A DNA stretch of 64,000 nucleotides from Tenacibaculum sp. SZ-18 (GTDB taxonomy: Bacteria > Bacteroidota > Bacteroidia > Flavobacteriales > Flavobacteriaceae): the NCBI RefSeq assembly GCF_002813915.1, contig NZ_CP019335.1:3021777-3085776 (forward strand), read 5' to 3'. A model generated the notes under the pieces. The model worked only from the letters and a program-made list of their open reading frames with translations, ran no database searches and was not told where the DNA came from. Positions 17,225 to 25,392 of this stretch are shown piece after piece; position 1 is the stretch's first letter; every line of letters starts with the position of its first letter. A program made the position numbers and the translations under genes.

Positions 17225-17836
17225 TTATTCGAGTAACTTAATATTTCCGTTGGGTAATTCTAAAGAAGAATAGTCTAATTCCCAACCAATAGTTTCAATT
17301 AAGTTTTTCATTAAAGCAATAGCTTCTAATGCTTCATGGTTTGCCGCTTGCATTAAGTTACTTTCAGGAATTTTTTGCAATACATGTTCTTTTGCTGCCT
17401 GGTTTACCTGCGTTAAATCTTCCGACGAAAACTTATTTAAAAAACCATCTTGAATGTCATAAAATCGAATATTTGGTTCAATAGAAAGCACTTCTGGTTC
17501 TGGAAAATTGAATAATTTAATTATTTTATTCTTCGTATCAGCTTCCATTTTAATTTTTCTAAAATCAAAACCAATATGAGTTTTCGCATTTATTAAAATG
17601 ATAGCTTTCTTTTTACTCGATACCAATCCTAAGAGCTTATTTTGCTTATCTTCATGATGATATATTTCAGCAAACTCTCCTTCTACAGTAATTAACTTTG
17701 TTACTTTTTTTATTTTATCTAAAAGAATAACGGACTGACTTTGAGCTAAACCTCTCGTTCGAACTGTATTAAATTTCGAAAAAATAACATACGATGCTAC
17801 CGCTCCGAATGCCAATCCTAAAAATAATAATTCCAT
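17225..17836 (-). CDS. DUF4230 membrane-anchored protein
   Basis: A 203-residue protein with one N-terminal membrane helix (about 3-20) and an extracytoplasmic domain of the DUF4230 type: VTKLITVEGEFAEIY, AIILINAKTHIGFDF, then helices rich in Gln, Ala and Lys. The function of the family is not known. It is followed by the MmcQ/YjbR-like gene one base downstream and is divergent from an AraC regulator. Confidence 0.82.
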   Translation of the reverse strand: MELLFLGLAFGAVASYVIFSKFNTVRTRGLAQSQSVILLDKIKKVTKLITVEGEFAEIYHHEDKQNKLLGLVSSKKKAIILINAKTHIGFDFRKIKMEADTKNKIIKLFNFPEPEVLSIEPNIRFYDIQDGFLNKFSSEDLTQVNQAAKEHVLQKIPESNLMQAANHEALEAIALMKNLIETIGWELDYSSLELPNGNIKLLE

Positions 17837-17968
17837 AGGTTAAATATAGTTCTTCTTATGTAAACTAAGATGCTTCTTTTAAATATAAGTCACAAGTTCT
17901 TATAAACTAAACAATACTTCGATAATCCTAGACTAAATAATTAGTCGACTAAAGTAATTTTCTTTTAT

Positions 17969-17976
17969 TACTTTCA
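17969..17976 (+). promoter_or_regulatory. Likely -7 element of the second AraC gene
   Basis: TACTTTCA is near TANNTTTG and lies 20 bases before ATG 17997. It places the transcription start downstream of the in-frame TTG at 17979, favouring the ATG. Confidence 0.4.
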
Positions 17977-17996
17977 CATTGTCATCTATTTCAATT

Positions 17997-18839
17997 ATGG
18001 AAATAATAAACTTACCTGAAGATTTATCGCTAGAAAATGATTTGTTCGCGGTTTACGACTATACTACTTCAAAAGAAAGTTTGAAGCAGATGGTTACGCT
18101 TCAAAAGAACACTTTTAGTTTTTTGATAAACGGTTCTAAGGAAGTGTTTTCGAATAAAAAAAACGTCTCGATTCAAAATGATTATTTTCTTTTAATGAAA
18201 AAAGGACGTTGCTTGATGACGGAAAAAATAATAAGTTCCGATAGTGATACTTACAGAAGTATTCTTTTCTTTTTTAGTAATGAAACTATTTTAAATTTTA
18301 TTAAAAACAAAAAGATCTCTTTTAATAAAAACCCTGAACTTAAATCTTCCGTCTTTTCATTTAGTTATGACGCTTTTATCAAATCATTTGTAAGTAGTTT
18401 AATTGAAATTTCAAAGTTAAGTTCTGATCTTCAATTCTCTCTACTGGCATCAAAATTTGACGAATTACTCACCTACCTCATTACAGTAAATGGTTCAGAT
18501 TTTATTGATTCTCTTCTGTACGAACTTCATAATGAAAATCATCATTTTATTGAAGTAATTGAAACTAACAAACTGAACAAATTAACGTTGAAAGAACTCT
18601 CTTTTTTGTCAAACATGAGTTTATCGAGTTTCAAAAGAGAATTTCAAAAACACTTTCAGACTTCGCCTAGTAAATGGTTTTTAGAACAAAGATTAGAACA
18701 TTCAGCTATTCTTCTGCAAGACAAATCAGTGCGACCAACAGATATTTTTGAGGAAATTGGATATGAAAATCTTTCAAACTTTATTCAAGCATTTAAACTG
18801 AAGTTTGGAATGACACCAAAACAGTATCAATCAAGTTGA
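17997..18839 (+). CDS. AraC-family transcription regulator
   Basis: A 280-residue regulator, started at ATG 17997 (MEIINLPEDL) rather than at an upstream TTG. The N-terminal part (about 1-170) is divergent, resembling the ExsA-like or cupin sensor halves of other family members. The C-terminal DNA-binding part has LTLKELSFLSNMSLSSFKREF and PTDIFEEIGYENLSNFIQAF, ending in MTPKQYQSS. The gene immediately downstream encodes a secreted PEBP-like protein with its own promoter, a possible target. Confidence 0.87.
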   Translation: MEIINLPEDLSLENDLFAVYDYTTSKESLKQMVTLQKNTFSFLINGSKEVFSNKKNVSIQNDYFLLMKKGRCLMTEKIISSDSDTYRSILFFFSNETILNFIKNKKISFNKNPELKSSVFSFSYDAFIKSFVSSLIEISKLSSDLQFSLLASKFDELLTYLITVNGSDFIDSLLYELHNENHHFIEVIETNKLNKLTLKELSFLSNMSLSSFKREFQKHFQTSPSKWFLEQRLEHSAILLQDKSVRPTDIFEEIGYENLSNFIQAFKLKFGMTPKQYQSS

Positions 18840-18895
18840 GCTTTTAGCAATACTTTTTGACCTGTTTTACACACAACTTTTTAGGAGTTTGCCTC

Positions 18896-18903
18896 TAATT
18901 TTG
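18896..18903 (+). promoter_or_regulatory. -7 element of the PEBP gene
   Basis: TAATTTTG matches the consensus exactly. It ends one base before an in-frame ATG at 18905, which therefore cannot be the start. The next ATG at 18926 fits. Confidence 0.65.
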
Positions 18904-18925
18904 CATGGTAACTAATATTAATATC

Positions 18926-19477
18926 ATGAAAAAATTATTCATTCTATCAAGCTTCTTAATTTTAACGTCACTTAACTCATTTGGTCAAAAGACATTCACG
19001 TTATCAAGCAAAACCTTATCCGGTCAAGCTACATTAAAAGAAGAATTTAATGGATTTGGTTGTGTCGGAGAAAATACATCACCAGAACTTTCCTGGAAAA
19101 ATGCTCCTGAAGAAACAAAAAGTTTTGCCATTACCATGTATGATCCTGATGCTCCAACTGGAAGTGGATGGTGGCATTGGTTAGTGTTTGACATTCCTTC
19201 TAACATGAATCAACTTAAAGAAAATACAGGAAACATAAATCTGAATTTACTTCCTAAAGGAGTAATTCAAAGTATTACTGATTATGGCTTAAAAGGTTTT
19301 GGTGGACCATGTCCTCCAAAAGGTCATGGATTACATCAATATATAATTACAGTTTACGCATTGAAAACCGAAAAATTAGGATTAACAGCAGAAACAAATC
19401 CAGCCGTTGTAGGTTATTATTTAGGGAACAACACTATTGCAAAAGCTAGTATTGTAGCTTACTATCAAAGAAAATAG
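18926..19477 (+). CDS. Secreted YbhB/YbcL (PEBP) family protein
   Basis: A 183-residue exported member of the phosphatidylethanolamine-binding family. ATG 18926 gives the signal peptide MKKLFILSSFLILTSLNSFG. Family motifs follow: TSPELSWKNAPE, MYDPDAPTGSGWWHWLVF and GFGGPCPPKGHGLHQYIITVYAL. Bacterial relatives bind small anionic ligands; no defined role is known. A single-gene unit with its own promoter, following an AraC regulator that could control it. Confidence 0.9.
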   Translation: MKKLFILSSFLILTSLNSFGQKTFTLSSKTLSGQATLKEEFNGFGCVGENTSPELSWKNAPEETKSFAITMYDPDAPTGSGWWHWLVFDIPSNMNQLKENTGNINLNLLPKGVIQSITDYGLKGFGGPCPPKGHGLHQYIITVYALKTEKLGLTAETNPAVVGYYLGNNTIAKASIVAYYQRK

Positions 19478-19484
19478 AATAACA

Positions 19485-20231
19485 TTATTCTAATACATAT
19501 AATATAGGCTTACTTGGTGTAGCATCATTTTCAAATGGTGCTATCATCAAGTTTAAGAAGTAAGTTCCATCTTTTACTGTATTTGGAACATAAATAAATT
19601 CAGTAATAGTAGCATCTAATCTTATTTCACCTTTCGTATTCCAAAACGCATTATGCGATAATAATAACCCATTATCTTTTTCTTTATCTAAAGAAGGCAA
19701 ATCGATAAGTAAATGTTTTATTCCTTTTTCTCGCAAATAAATTGCAGCTTCTTCCGATACATATGGTGGATTGGTATTTGAATACCTTCTTCCTTTTTTA
19801 TTTTCTCCATTAGGAAGTGTTCTAATTACGATAGCATCTCTTTTTTTATTTCCTAATGCAAGTTGCAATTGCTTTTTTGATATCACCTCATCTCCATCTT
19901 TCGATTCTGGAGCAACTGTAATTACTTCTGTAAAAAAGAAAAACTGGGATAAATTTTTATTTATAGAATGTACTTCTTTGGTGATATGGCCAACACATTC
20001 TGTATGTGTAATATGAGAATGTGGATTGAACTGAATACTATTAAAATTGACTGCAGCACCTTCAGAAACACTAATGATTTGCTCATCAAATTGCTCTGGG
20101 AATATTTTAGGATCATCTAAATACCATGCATTTACATTTTGTGTTTGAATATCAATCGGAATCGAAATATCAATTGGTTTACTTAAATCAATTTTATATT
20201 TTTTTGAGTTGTGTTTTATTTCTGCGATCAT
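19485..20231 (-). CDS. Cyclase family protein (kynurenine formamidase-like)
   Basis: A 248-residue metal-dependent hydrolase fold. The metal motif is visible as PHSHITHTECVGHI, which corresponds to HxGTHxDxPxH of kynurenine formamidases with the Asp replaced by Glu and other departures. Conserved DAIVIRTLPNG and LLIDLPSLD segments are present. Natural substrate unknown. It begins one base after the stop of the GIY-YIG gene. From memory, ruvC-hemW-cyclase is a common flavobacterial order, so the GIY-YIG gene looks like an intruder. Confidence 0.82.
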   Translation of the reverse strand: MIAEIKHNSKKYKIDLSKPIDISIPIDIQTQNVNAWYLDDPKIFPEQFDEQIISVSEGAAVNFNSIQFNPHSHITHTECVGHITKEVHSINKNLSQFFFFTEVITVAPESKDGDEVISKKQLQLALGNKKRDAIVIRTLPNGENKKGRRYSNTNPPYVSEEAAIYLREKGIKHLLIDLPSLDKEKDNGLLLSHNAFWNTKGEIRLDATITEFIYVPNTVKDGTYFLNLMIAPFENDATPSKPILYVLE

Positions 20232-20546
20232 TTATACTGAACTTGTTTCAGTATCCTTATAAATCTCATCTAAATTTAATGAGCTTAATTCAGGATTTTT
20301 AGTTTCTATTAAGTTCCATTTCCATTCTTTTCTCCAATTTTTGAGCTGTTTCTCTCTAACAAATGCTTTTTGATATTCTCTAAATTCCTCAAAATACAAT
20401 AAATCATGTACTTTATATTTCTTAGTAAAATGAGCTCCTTTACCTTTTCTGTGCAATGATATTCTAGTTTTTAAATCTTTCGTGGCTCCAATATACAAAA
20501 GTGTTCTTCTCTTATTTGAAAGAATATAAACGTATCCTTTTTTCAT
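20232..20546 (-). CDS. GIY-YIG family endonuclease (YhbQ-like)
   Basis: A 104-residue single-domain protein starting at ATG 20546 (MKKGYVYILSN). The GIY-YIG core is seen as GYVYIL ... LLYIGATKDLKTRI, followed by catalytic Arg in RISLHRKG and Glu in AFVREKQLKNWRKEWK. Its last codons, encoding DTETSSV, are formed by a palindrome (20234-20254) also found near the 3' end of the neighbouring hemW. Stand-alone proteins of this type are widespread and their role is unsettled. It sits between hemW and the cyclase gene. Confidence 0.88.
   Translation of the reverse strand: MKKGYVYILSNKRRTLLYIGATKDLKTRISLHRKGKGAHFTKKYKVHDLLYFEEFREYQKAFVREKQLKNWRKEWKWNLIETKNPELSSLNLDEIYKDTETSSV
20234..20254. repeat. 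CTGAA-N5-TTCAG palindrome, copy 1
   Basis: ATACTGAA, loop CTTGT, TTCAGTAT: a perfect 8-bp stem. It encodes the C-terminus of the GIY-YIG protein and lies within three bases of its stop codon. Confidence 0.8.
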
Positions 20547-20659
20547 AGCTTTTTTTAGCAAAATCGTGATTTAAACTGAATTCTACAATTCTTAATCTAA
20601 AAATTAAAATTTGAAAAAATACTTTTGTGAAGAAAAGTTATAGACTAGTTTTCTCACGA

Positions 20660-20678
20660 TTCTGAATCTAGTTCAGGG
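20660..20678. repeat. CTGAA-N5-TTCAG palindrome, copy 2
   Basis: CTGAA, loop TCTAG, TTCAG at 20662-20676, extended by two G-T pairs; just downstream of hemW. Confidence 0.65.
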
Positions 20679-20682
20679 TAAA

Positions 20683-21834
20683 TCATGTTTTTTTGGGATC
20701 CTGAATCAAGTTCAGGATGAATAGATCAGACGCAATTCCGTCAGTCAAAAACTTTCCTTTTCTAGTGGTTTTCAACGTATCGTTTTCAATATACAATAAA
20801 TCTTGAAGAATAAATTTCTCTGCCTGCATCATCAAATACTGCAAATATTGATTTCCGAATTCTTGTACTATCCTTTTAAAATCAACTCCCCAAACGGTTC
20901 GTAAACCCGTCATCACATATTCATTATAACGATCTGTAACAGATAGTTCTTCAATTTCACAAGGCAACTCTTTCTCCTTTATTTTCTTACTATAAATGGC
21001 ATTATTAGCAATATTCCAACTGCGTTCTTTTCCGTTGAAAGAATGTGCGGATGGACCAATACCTAAGTATTTTTTTCCTTGCCAATATGCCGAATTATTT
21101 TTACTAAAGAAATGTTCTTTTCCAAAGTTAGAAAGTTCATAGTGGACAAATCCTGCTTTATCTAGCTCATCAACTAAAATCAAAAACTGTTCTTGTGCTA
21201 ACTCATCGTTTACATCATCAATAATTCCTTTTTCAATAAAACTTTGAAGCGCAGTTTTTGGTTCTACAGTTAACGCATAACTTGAAATATGCGGAACTCC
21301 AAAAGACAAAGCCGTTTCAATATTTTCTCTCCATTCATCATTTGTTGTATTCGGTATACCGTAAATTAAATCGACAGAAATATTATCAAAGTAGCGAGTC
21401 GCTACAGACAAACATTTTTTTGCTTCTTCTGCATTATGAGCTCGATTCATCAGTTTCAAATCTTTTTCAAAAAACGATTGAATTCCGATACTTAATCGAT
21501 TTACTGGAGAATTTGATAACTCAATAATGTTCTCTTCAGATAAATCGTCTGGATTTGCCTCTAGAGTAATCTCAGGATCTTGAATTACTTTATAATTTTG
21601 ATGCACAGTATCAATCAACAATTTAATTTCCTCTGAAGACAAAACACTTGGTGTTCCTCCTCCAAAATAAATTGTAGCTACTTCTTCATTACTGAATTCA
21701 TCTTTTCTTAATTCAAGTTCTAAAATCAACGCTTCCATCATATCATCTTTTCTCTTCAAAGAAGTAGAAAAATGAAAATCGCAATAATAACAGGCTTGCT
21801 TACAAAACGGTATGTGTATATAAATTCCGGACAA
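20683..21834 (-). CDS. hemW: Radical SAM heme chaperone HemW
   Basis: A 383-residue radical SAM protein. The 4Fe-4S motif CKQACYYC has Cys11, Cys15 and Cys18, next to HIPFCK and CDFHF. FGGGTPS and SIGIQSF are further family marks. HemW binds heme and is thought to hand it to membrane cytochromes; older annotations call it oxygen-independent coproporphyrinogen oxidase. The start is TTG at 21834, four bases after a 15-copy heptamer array that replaces any normal leader. The last 12 residues are encoded by a CTGAA palindrome that seems to have inserted at the 3' end. Confidence 0.92.
   Translation of the reverse strand: MSGIYIHIPFCKQACYYCDFHFSTSLKRKDDMMEALILELELRKDEFSNEEVATIYFGGGTPSVLSSEEIKLLIDTVHQNYKVIQDPEITLEANPDDLSEENIIELSNSPVNRLSIGIQSFFEKDLKLMNRAHNAEEAKKCLSVATRYFDNISVDLIYGIPNTTNDEWRENIETALSFGVPHISSYALTVEPKTALQSFIEKGIIDDVNDELAQEQFLILVDELDKAGFVHYELSNFGKEHFFSKNNSAYWQGKKYLGIGPSAHSFNGKERSWNIANNAIYSKKIKEKELPCEIEELSVTDRYNEYVMTGLRTVWGVDFKRIVQEFGNQYLQYLMMQAEKFILQDLLYIENDTLKTTRKGKFLTDGIASDLFILNLIQDPKKT
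20698..20718. repeat. CTGAA-N5-TTCAG palindrome, copy 3, inside the hemW 3' end
   Basis: ATCCTGAA, loop TCAAG, TTCAGGAT: a perfect 8-bp stem. Read on the minus strand it encodes ILNLIQD near the C-terminus of HemW. Confidence 0.8.
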
Positions 21835-21838
21835 TTCG

Positions 21839-21943
21839 CAGTTATCAGTTATCAGTTATCAGTTATCAGTTATCAGTTATAAGTTATCAGTTATCAGTTA
21901 TCAGTTATCAGTTATCAGTTATCAGTTATCAGTTATCAGTTAT
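21839..21943. repeat. Heptanucleotide tandem array (CAGTTAT)15
   Basis: Fifteen head-to-tail copies of CAGTTAT; the seventh is AAGTTAT, the others are identical. The array ends four bases before the hemW TTG and contains the stop codon of the four-helix-bundle gene. Since 7 is not a multiple of 3, stops occur in every frame on the minus strand. Confidence 0.97.
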
Positions 21944-22304
21944 CAAATTTATTAATTCTTGTAGTTTTTAAAATTGAAAATAAAATTTTATCAAGTTCAT
22001 CAGCTTTCTTAAATAAATTCGTAAACTCTTTTAATTCTAAATCTTCACTAACTTTTAATAAAGACAACCAATACTTTGTTTCTAAACACTCTTTATAAGC
22101 AATTGAAATTTTCGAAAAAAAGTCAGCTTTTGAAATAGCTCCATTAGCCTCAACAACATTAGCTCCAATTGAGGTACCACTTCTTAATAATTGTTTAGAA
22201 AGGATAAACTCCTTATTTACTTTCATTAAATTTTTACTCAACCTCACAATTGACAGAGCAAAATCATAAGACTTATTCTGTAGTGGGTTATTTTTTAGTT
22301 TCAT
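21936..22304 (-). CDS. Four-helix-bundle protein, 23S rRNA intervening-sequence (S23) family
   Basis: A 122-residue all-helical protein. The family signature is visible in YDFALSIVRLSKNL, LSKQLLRSGTSIGANVVEA and KISIAYKECLETKYWLSLL. S23-like proteins occur inside rRNA intervening sequences and elsewhere in genomes; relatives (bAvd) are accessory proteins of diversity-generating retroelements. Its cellular role is unknown. The stop codon falls inside the heptamer array, so the C-terminal Asn-stop is encoded by the repeat. A TGATCA inverted repeat lies upstream (about 22332-22360). It separates ruvC from hemW. Confidence 0.9.
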   Translation of the reverse strand: MKLKNNPLQNKSYDFALSIVRLSKNLMKVNKEFILSKQLLRSGTSIGANVVEANGAISKADFFSKISIAYKECLETKYWLSLLKVSEDLELKEFTNLFKKADELDKILFSILKTTRINKFDN

Positions 22305-22371
22305 GGCTTTTAATTTTAATAATTATAAAATGATCACTGTTTATTATTTCATTGATCATTGAAAAATTAAC

Positions 22372-22923
22372 CTAGTTAATTTTTTTAGGATTTTGCTTTA
22401 CAAAAGCTGCCCAACCTGTATAATTTTTACCACCAACTTTAGCACCCGAATTATAAAAATGACAAACCGCAGCAGCCAAACCATCTGTGGAATCTAAATT
22501 CTTAGGTAATTCTTTTAAATTTAACAACGATTTGAGCATCATAGCAACTTGCTCTTTACTTGCTTTCCCATTTCCTGTAATTGCCATTTTAATTTTTAAC
22601 GGTGCATATTCTGTAACTGGAATTTCCCTTGATAATCCTGCTGCCATAGCCACTCCTTGTGCACGACCTAACTTTAGCATTGACTGTACGTTTTTACCAA
22701 AAAAGGGAGCTTCTAAGGCGATTTCATCAGGTTTATAAGTATCTATCAACTCAATAGTACGATCAAAAATGAGTTTTAACTTTAAGTAATGATCATCATA
22801 TTTTTTTAAAATCAATTCATTCATTTGAACAAATTCCATCTTTTTACCAATGACTTTTATAATTCCAAATCCCATGATAGTTGTTCCGGGATCAATACCT
22901 AATATGATTTTTTCTGTCTTCAA
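22372..22923 (-). CDS. ruvC: Holliday junction endonuclease RuvC
   Basis: A 183-residue resolvase that cuts four-way junctions together with RuvAB. The acidic residues are in place: Asp11 in LGIDPGTT, Glu71 in LEAPFFGKN, and Asp144/Asp147 in LDSTDGLAAAVCH. The start is TTG at 22923, supported by a TAGTTTTG element at 22948-22955. It is directly next to a 2.4 kb array of hairpin-forming repeats. The proximity of a junction-cutting enzyme to cruciform-capable DNA is notable but may be chance. Confidence 0.95.
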   Translation of the reverse strand: MKTEKIILGIDPGTTIMGFGIIKVIGKKMEFVQMNELILKKYDDHYLKLKLIFDRTIELIDTYKPDEIALEAPFFGKNVQSMLKLGRAQGVAMAAGLSREIPVTEYAPLKIKMAITGNGKASKEQVAMMLKSLLNLKELPKNLDSTDGLAAAVCHFYNSGAKVGGKNYTGWAAFVKQNPKKIN

Positions 22924-22947
22924 ATTTTATTGTACTTAGTACTGACA

Positions 22948-22955
22948 CAAAACTA
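22948..22955 (-). promoter_or_regulatory. ruvC -7 element
   Basis: Minus-strand TAGTTTTG matches TANNTTTG, 25 bases before the TTG start of ruvC. Confidence 0.5.
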
Positions 22956-22969
22956 CTACAATTTTAAGT

Positions 22970-22977
22970 TAGTTTTG
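22970..22977 (+). promoter_or_regulatory. Possible promoter element reading into the repeat array
   Basis: TAGTTTTG on the plus strand directs transcription into the array that begins at 22977. No TTG lies at the right distance, so support is limited to the -7 match. Confidence 0.3.
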
Positions 22978-25390
22978 TCATTGCGAATGAAACAAAGTGA
23001 TTCCGAAGCTTCGGAAGAAGTAATCTACAAATTAAAACCAAATAGATTACTTCGTCGCTATTCGCTTCTCGTAATGACTTTGAGAGAATTATTAATAGGA
23101 AAATTATTTTAAAACTTGTCATTGCGATGAAGTGAAAACGCAAGAAGCAATCCTTATATCGAGATAAAACAGATTACTTCACTCCGTAAACTGCGTTCGT
23201 AATGACGTTGAACGAACTATTAGAGAAATAAACTTTTTTCGAAACTCGTCTTTACGAATGAAAAAAAGTGATATGAAGTAATACTTATGTCGAGATAAAG
23301 CAGATTACTTCACTCCGTAAACTGCGTTCGTAATGACGTTGACCGAACTATTAACAAAATAAACTTTTTCCTAACTCGTCTTTGCGATGAAGTGAAAACG
23401 TAAGAAGCAATCCTTATATCGAGAGATAAAACAGATTACTTCACTTCGTAAACTCCGTTCGTAACGACGTTGAACGAACTATTAGTAAAATAAACTCTTT
23501 CCTAACTCGTCTTTGCGAATGAAAAAAAGTGATTCCGAAGCTTCGGAAGAAGCAATCTACAAATTAAAACCAAATAGATTACTTCGTCGCTATTCGCTTC
23601 TCGTAATGACTTTGAAAGAATTATTAATAGGAAAATTATTTTAAAACTTGTCATTGCGATGAAGTGAAAACGTAAGAAGCAATCCTTATATCTAGATAAA
23701 ACAGATTACTTCACTCCGTAAACTGCGTTCGTAATGACGTTGAACGAACTATTAGAGAAATAAACTTTTTTCGAAACTCGTCTTTGCGAATGAAAAAAAG
23801 TGATATGAAGTAATACTTATGTCGAGATAAAACAGATTACTTCACTCCGTAAACTGCATTCGTAATGACGTTGAGCGGAATATTAGAGAAATAAACTCTT
23901 TCCTAACTCGTCTTTGCGAACGAAACAAAGTGATATGAAGCAATACTTACATCGAGATAAAACAGATTACTTCACTTCGTAAACTCCGTTCGTAACGACG
24001 TTGAACGAACTATTAGTAAAATAAACTTTTTCCTAACTCGTCATTGCGATGAAGTGAAAACGTAAGAAGCAATCCTTATATCGTAAAAAAAACAGATTAC
24101 TTCACTTCGTAAACTCCGTTCGTAACGAGGTTGAACGAACTATTAGTAAAATAAACTTTTTACTAACTCGTCTTTGCGAATGAAAAAAAGTGATTCCGAA
24201 GCTTCGGAAGAAGCAATCTACAAATTAAAACCAAATAGATTACTTCGTCGCTATTCGCTTCTCGTAATGACTTTGAAAGAATTATTAATAAGAAAATTAT
24301 TTTAAAACTTGTCATTGCGATGAAGTGAAAACTTAAGAAGCAATCCTTATATCGTAAAAAAAAACAGATTACTTCACTCCGTAAACTGCGTTCGTAATGA
24401 CGTTGAACGAACTATTAGCAAAATAAACTTTTTCCTAACTCGTCTTTGCGATGAAGTGAAAACGTAAGAAGCAATCCTTATGTCGAGATAAAACAGATTA
24501 CTTCACCTCGTAAACTGCGTTCGTAATGACGTTGAAGGAACTATTAGTAAAATAAACTTTTTTCGAAACTCGTCTTTGCGAATGAAACAAAGAGATTCCG
24601 AAGCTTCGAAAGAAGTAATCTACAAATTAAAACCAAATAGATTACTTCGTCGCTATTCGCTTCTCGTAATGACTTTGGGAGAATTATTAATAGGAAAATT
24701 ATTTTAAAACTTGTCATTGCGATGAAGTGAAAACGTAAGAAGCAATCCTTATATCTAGATAAAACAGATTACTTCACTCCGTAAACTTCATTCGTAATGA
24801 CGTTGAACGAACTATTAGCAAAATAAACTTTGCCCTAACTCGTCTTTGCGAATGAAAAAAAGTGATATGAAGCAATACTTACATCGAGATAAAACAGATT
24901 ACTTCACTCCGTAAACTGCGTTCGTAATGACGTTGAACGAACTATTAGTAAAATAAACTTTTTTCGAAACTCGTCTTTGCGAATGAAACAAAGTGATCTG
25001 AAGTAATCCTTATATCGTAAAAAAAAACAGATTACTTCACTCCGTAAACTGCGTTCGTAATGACGTTGAACGTAATATTAGAGAAATAAACTCTTTCCTA
25101 ACTTGTCATTGCGATGAAGTGAAAACGTAAGAAGCAATCCTTATATCGAGATAAAACAGATTACTTCACTCCGTAAACTCCGTTCGTAATGACGTTGAAG
25201 GAACTATTAGTAAAATAAACTTTTTTCGAAACTCGTCTTTGCGAATGAAAAAAAGTGATTTGAAGCAATACTTACATCGAGATAAAACAGATTACTTCAC
25301 TCCGTAAACTGCATTCGTAATGACATTGAATGAATTATTATAGAAATAAACTTTTTTCGAAACTCGACTTTGCAAATGAAAAAAAGTGAG
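22977..25390. repeat. Tandem array of 18 hairpin-forming 130/141-bp units plus a degenerate end
   Basis: Units start (GTCWTTGCGA or a close variant) at 22977, 23118, 23248, 23378, 23509, 23650, 23780, 23910, 24040, 24170, 24311, 24442, 24572, 24713, 24842, 24973, 25105, 25235 and, partial, 25366. Four are 141 bases (type A, with the palindrome TTCCGAAGCTTCGGAA); the rest are 129-132. Each unit opens with GTCATTGCGA or GTCTTTGCGA and carries TCGTAATGAC about 90-100 bases on, forming a 10-bp stem with one G-T pair, plus an inner GAAGYAATC / GATTACTTC stem. The spacer is about 35 bases. Order: ABCB ABCCB ABB ABCCBC. The 60-codon frame at 22930-23112 is a by-product. Confidence 0.95.
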
Positions 25391-25392
25391 AT

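Noticed and set aside
21936-22304. S23-like gene as evidence of a diversity-generating retroelement
   Set aside because: No reverse transcriptase, template repeat or variable repeat was found in the window.
22930-23112. Sixty-codon frame at the left end of the repeat array
   Set aside because: It lies inside the first repeat unit and is not maintained in the other type A units.
22977-25390. The tandem array as a CRISPR locus
   Set aside because: Units are similar over their full length, including the spacer parts, with a 130-bp period. There are no short constant repeats with unique spacers and no cas genes.
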